A stretch of DNA of 46,829 bases from Paracoccaceae bacterium (GTDB lineage: Bacteria > Pseudomonadota > Alphaproteobacteria > Rhodobacterales > Rhodobacteraceae): assembly GCA_016764785.1 (NCBI GenBank), contig JAESRG010000017.1, forward strand, positions 1-46,829, given 5' to 3'. The notes beneath the pieces were generated by a model, which made no database searches, was not told where the DNA came from, and saw only the letters and a list, made by a program, of their open reading frames with translations. Made by a program: the position numbers and the translations under genes. Positions 43,940-46,829 of this stretch are shown here, piece by piece; the first letter of the stretch is position 1; each line of letters begins with the position of its first letter.

Positions 43940-45274
43940 ATGTCTACTGACATCCCGCAAAGTGTTGGGAAATACCGTATTGACGGCATCCTCGGTGAGG
44001 GGGCTATGGGCGTGGTCTATCGCGGCCATGACCCTCATATCGATCGCGTGGTTGCTATTAAAACGCTGCATACCCATCTGATGGACAATTCCGAACGTGC
44101 TTCGTGGCTAGAACGATTCGCGCGCGAAGCAAAAGCGGCAGGTCGGGTGCTACATGGCAATCTGGTCACGATCTTTGATTATCTGGAGCAGGACGAGCAA
44201 CCCTATCTGGTGATGGAACTAATCAATAGCGAGACGTTGCAGGACCGCATCGCGCGCCGCCCACTGCCAAACCTACAGGAATTCGGGTCAATCATGACCC
44301 AGATGCTGGCCGGGCTGGATGCCATCCACGCCGCAGGTATTGTGCATCGTGACGTCAAACCGGCCAATGCGCTGTTACTGCCTGATGGTCGTTTGAAAAT
44401 CGCCGATTTTGGCGTGGCCCGGGTGGAATCGCTTGGCGCTACCAATGGTGGCATGATCGGCACACCTGACTATATGTCGCCGGAACAATTCATGGGGTAT
44501 CAGGCTGATCACCGCGCAGATATTTTTGCAGCTGGCGTGATCATGTTTGAACTGCTGACGGGCCGCAAACCGTTTGAATCCAACTCCCTTGGTGAGCTGA
44601 CCCAAAAAGTCATCTCCGGTAACTTTCTGCAACTCGCACATATCGCCCCTGAACTGCCGCCGGCGCTGCACCAACTCTCGGCCGCGACACTGGTCGCCGA
44701 TCCGAACAACCGCATTCCGAATGCGCGCGCGTTTGCGAATGCAATCCATGCCGCGCTACGCAATATTGATCAACAGGTGATGCGAGATACAGAACGCACG
44801 ATTGTCGCCATGCCTGCCGGGGCCATTGCTCCACAAGTCTTGTCGCAAACGCTGGCACAGCAAATGCCGAAATCGGTGTTGTCGCGGGTTGAAACCTTGC
44901 TGACCGAACAAATCGGACCCATTGCCAAAGTCTTGGTGCGTCGGGTTTCCAACGCAACAACGGATACAAATCAGTTGATTGACCAACTCGCAGCAGAAAT
45001 CGGGCCTGAACATCGCGACCAATTTCGCGCCGCCGTTCGGGCCCATCTGGGTCAAACCGGTAGCGTTGTTTCCACGACAATCGCCGGCGTGCTTAGCCCT
45101 GAATTGTTAGAGGCCCTCACCAAGCAACTGATTCCCCATATCGGTCCAATTGCCAAGGTTCTGATCAAAAAAACCGCCAAAACCTGCGCCACGCGTGAGG
45201 AATTGTGCCAAACTCTGTCGGGTCACATCGACGATGACAAAAGCCGCAAAGAGTTTCTAAGCACGATGGCCTGA
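43940..45274 (+). CDS. Soluble Ser/Thr protein kinase (PpkA-like)
   Basis: A 444-residue Hanks-type kinase. Gly-loop GEGAMGVVY at 19-27, Lys41, catalytic HRDVKPAN at 136-143, DFG at 156-158 and GTPDYMSPEQ after the activation loop are all intact. There is no membrane helix, unlike PpkA of many T6SS. The C-terminal part (about 300-440) has a 76-residue duplication marked by IGPIAKVL at 325-332 and 401-408. It may phosphorylate TssL or another T6SS part, reversed by PppA encoded at the other end of the window. It is probably co-transcribed with the haem sensor. Confidence 0.92.
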   Translation: MSTDIPQSVGKYRIDGILGEGAMGVVYRGHDPHIDRVVAIKTLHTHLMDNSERASWLERFAREAKAAGRVLHGNLVTIFDYLEQDEQPYLVMELINSETLQDRIARRPLPNLQEFGSIMTQMLAGLDAIHAAGIVHRDVKPANALLLPDGRLKIADFGVARVESLGATNGGMIGTPDYMSPEQFMGYQADHRADIFAAGVIMFELLTGRKPFESNSLGELTQKVISGNFLQLAHIAPELPPALHQLSAATLVADPNNRIPNARAFANAIHAALRNIDQQVMRDTERTIVAMPAGAIAPQVLSQTLAQQMPKSVLSRVETLLTEQIGPIAKVLVRRVSNATTDTNQLIDQLAAEIGPEHRDQFRAAVRAHLGQTGSVVSTTIAGVLSPELLEALTKQLIPHIGPIAKVLIKKTAKTCATREELCQTLSGHIDDDKSRKEFLSTMA

Positions 45275-45311
45275 TGACACAGGAATCGGCCAAAACCGAT
45301 TCCTCAAAGGC

Positions 45312-45362
45312 GCGGCGCGTATGTAATGCTGTAAAACATAACAACGCATCCGCGCCGCTTTT
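45312..45362 (+). terminator. Terminator of the sensor-kinase operon
   Basis: GCGGCGCG at 45312-45319 pairs with CGCGCCGC at 45351-45358, extended by an ATG/CAT pairing after one mismatch, and is followed by TTTT. It lies between the kinase stop at 45274 and the convergent ompA-family stop at 45367. A second perfect hairpin with AGGAATCGG arms lies just upstream at 45281-45304, with no U run. Confidence 0.65.
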
Positions 45363-45366
45363 CACC

Positions 45367-46071
45367 CTAAAGCGTAACCTGAATTTCAACACGCCGATTG
45401 GCGTCAGCGCTCGGGTTGCTGCTGTCCTTAAGACGCCCTTCCCCCATACCGACTGCTTCCAGCAGATTGGCATCAATGCCACATTCACGCACCATATACC
45501 GCACAACTTCGTCGGCACGCGCTTGGCTCAAGGTCAAATTATACTGCACCGAACCCGACGCATCCGTATGGCCAATAATCTGGTACGCACCGCTGCTCGA
45601 CTGGGCAATCTGGTTTAACGCAGCCGCGTTCACATCCGCCGCGTCAGGTGCCATTTCGGCCATGGCAGCCATCTCAAGCGAGGTTTCTTCGCTGGACTGA
45701 ATTGCCACGCATAGCGCATTCACCTGTTCACGTGATTCTGATTTCAGCAACGCTGAATCGTATTCGAAAAAGATCGTCAGATCGATTACCAGTTCTTCCG
45801 GAACAATGACCCCGTCGGTGCTGGCGGTAATCAAGTCGCCGTCAACTTCGGTGCCAATGGCGACCCCTGATCCATCCACAGCAGGGTTTGAATTAATCAC
45901 AAACCCGAGCGCCCTCGTGCCGCCTTCGCCTGTGTCACTATTGGCCAGCAATTCACGCTGGGCCTTTAGCAACGCCAATATTTCGTCAGCAGTCATAGCC
46001 TGCGCATTGGCCACAATCGGCGTTAAAAAACATGCGGCGGCGCACAAAGTGGCAATTTTCTGAAATACCAT
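45367..46071 (-). CDS. OmpA-family peptidoglycan-binding protein
   Basis: A 234-residue protein with a signal peptide ending ANAQA (about residue 25), a middle region (about 30-105) with no recognised fold, and a C-terminal OmpA domain (about 100-234). The domain has FFEYDSALLKSES, YQIIGHTDASGS, LSQARADEVVRYMV and NRRVEIQVTL. It should bind peptidoglycan in the periplasm. Unlike most OmpA-like proteins the N-terminal part is short and does not look like a beta-barrel. It could help anchor the envelope assembly encoded nearby. It is convergent with the kinase. Confidence 0.88.
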   Translation of the reverse strand: MVFQKIATLCAAACFLTPIVANAQAMTADEILALLKAQRELLANSDTGEGGTRALGFVINSNPAVDGSGVAIGTEVDGDLITASTDGVIVPEELVIDLTIFFEYDSALLKSESREQVNALCVAIQSSEETSLEMAAMAEMAPDAADVNAAALNQIAQSSSGAYQIIGHTDASGSVQYNLTLSQARADEVVRYMVRECGIDANLLEAVGMGEGRLKDSSNPSADANRRVEIQVTL

Positions 46072-46128
46072 AATGCATTCTTTCCTTAAAATAAAATGGT
46101 CTCGACCAATATAGCCGACTTTGAAATT

Positions 46129-46150
46129 TGCGGCAATCTCCGCAGTTTTT
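46129..46150. terminator. Weak bidirectional hairpin
   Basis: TGCGG and CCGCA pair around a 6-base loop (46129-46144), followed on the plus strand by GTTTTT. On the minus strand it would follow the gene ending at 46177, with AAATTT after it. The stem is only five pairs long. Confidence 0.35.
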
Positions 46151-46176
46151 AAATCTATACCCTTTATGTGGTTATT

Positions 46177-46829
46177 TCAGGGCTTGGTTACAAGATAGCG
46201 AGACGCAACCAATGTATGCCCGTCCAGAACAATCGCATGAGATCCGCTCAGTGCGTCACGAAACGCCTCGACTGATTCTGCACGCGGGCGCAACCCGTCA
46301 AATAGTGGCGTTTCGGTAATAATCGCAACAATAATGCCGGTGCCGAAAGGCGGAATTACATTAAACCCGACACGTTCGGTTGTCGCCTCATCCGCAGGAA
46401 AGGCCAACCGAACGGTGCGCACCCCGTTTTCCTCTGTTCCGATTGTCGGAAGCACATTTCCCGAGCGGTCTTTATGAGGCAACAAGTGGTAAACCGTCCC
46501 CTCGGCGTCCACATAAAATCCATAGAAAAATCCGACCCGAGATGCTGGCATCAGCACATCGATCACCGGGTTTTCCCCCTCAAAATAGACCCCATCCGGC
46601 GAGAACCCTTCCCGGCGACCATAGCTATAGACGATCTCCACACCGATAGAGGGCAAGGCTGGCAACATTGATTCAATTCCGCACACCGCCGGATTCAGAA
46701 CCGCCAGATTGAAGTCGATTTCGGGCCCTGTGACCAGATCTTGCAACACAAGATCAATCACCTCGGCATCGTCTTCGCGCGCGATAATCCCCGATACCGT
46801 CAGCCGGTCATCAGCGCTGGCCGTCACGC
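46177..46829 (-). CDS. DUF4384-like C-terminal fragment, 5' end outside window
   Basis: The reading frame enters from the right edge. The GTG near 46827 may be internal, so the true start is probably beyond the window. The visible 216 residues have an N-terminal BON-like region (VSGIIAREDDAEVIDLVLQD; NPAVCGIESMLPALPSI) and a C-terminal DUF4384-like beta domain (VGFFYGFYVDAEGTVYHLLP; FGTGIIVAIITETPLF). Such domains often sit at the end of Ser/Thr kinases, PpkA-like proteins or caspases. The full protein might therefore be another regulator of the island. Family call is from memory. Confidence 0.6.
   Translation of the reverse strand, partial: VTASADDRLTVSGIIAREDDAEVIDLVLQDLVTGPEIDFNLAVLNPAVCGIESMLPALPSIGVEIVYSYGRREGFSPDGVYFEGENPVIDVLMPASRVGFFYGFYVDAEGTVYHLLPHKDRSGNVLPTIGTEENGVRTVRLAFPADEATTERVGFNVIPPFGTGIIVAIITETPLFDGLRPRAESVEAFRDALSGSHAIVLDGHTLVASRYLVTKP

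Overview
The window looks like the chromosome of an alphaproteobacterium, most likely Rhodobacterales (Roseobacter-like). The pointers are a kdsD-kdsB-kdsA block, a DUF2794 gene, HspQ, and a type VI secretion system (T6SS) with the gene content and order of the rhizobial/Agrobacterium 'imp' type. This placement rests on recognising families by eye; no search was run.

Layout. (1) 1-6335 is mostly housekeeping: the 5' end of a lytic transglycosylase lipoprotein, an AEC-family transporter, hspQ, a gamma-glutamyltransferase, a DUF2794 gene, and the Kdo genes kdsA, kdsB and kdsD. (2) 6382-37171 is about 31 kb of minus-strand genes with small gaps or overlaps. In transcription order they are tssA, tssB, tssC, hcp, tagJ/impE, tssE, tssF, tssG, clpV, two unrecognised Lys-rich proteins, a bacterial voltage-gated sodium channel, a 1538-residue TssB-acidic repeat-TssC fusion, a small unknown protein, vgrG, a DUF6931-like gene, PAAR, an FHA gene, tssK, tssL with a C-terminal OmpA domain, tssM, tagF and pppA. 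No tssJ is seen. (3) 37426-46829 is an accessory and regulatory island: an M15-type peptidase, a short lipoprotein, two tandem paralogous lipoproteins, a caspase-like protease, a pseudo-caspase with a peptidoglycan-binding domain, a membrane sensor with a CxxCH haem motif and HAMP domain but no output domain, a soluble Ser/Thr kinase, an OmpA-family protein, and a truncated DUF4384-like gene at the edge.

How it may work together. The tss genes can build a baseplate, membrane complex, Hcp tube, sheath and ClpV recycler. Kinase, phosphatase, FHA protein and an N-terminal threonine motif in TssL match the phosphorylation switch known from Agrobacterium. The haem-type sensor directly upstream of the kinase suggests a redox or ligand input.

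The most unusual parts are the giant sheath fusion, which coexists with ordinary TssB and TssC; the sodium channel inside the tss operon; the two unknown proteins beside it; and the active/inactive caspase pair. No tRNA, rRNA, CRISPR array, insertion sequence or phage integrase was seen. No gene-free stretch exceeds 300 bases; the longest is about 250 bases upstream of tssA.
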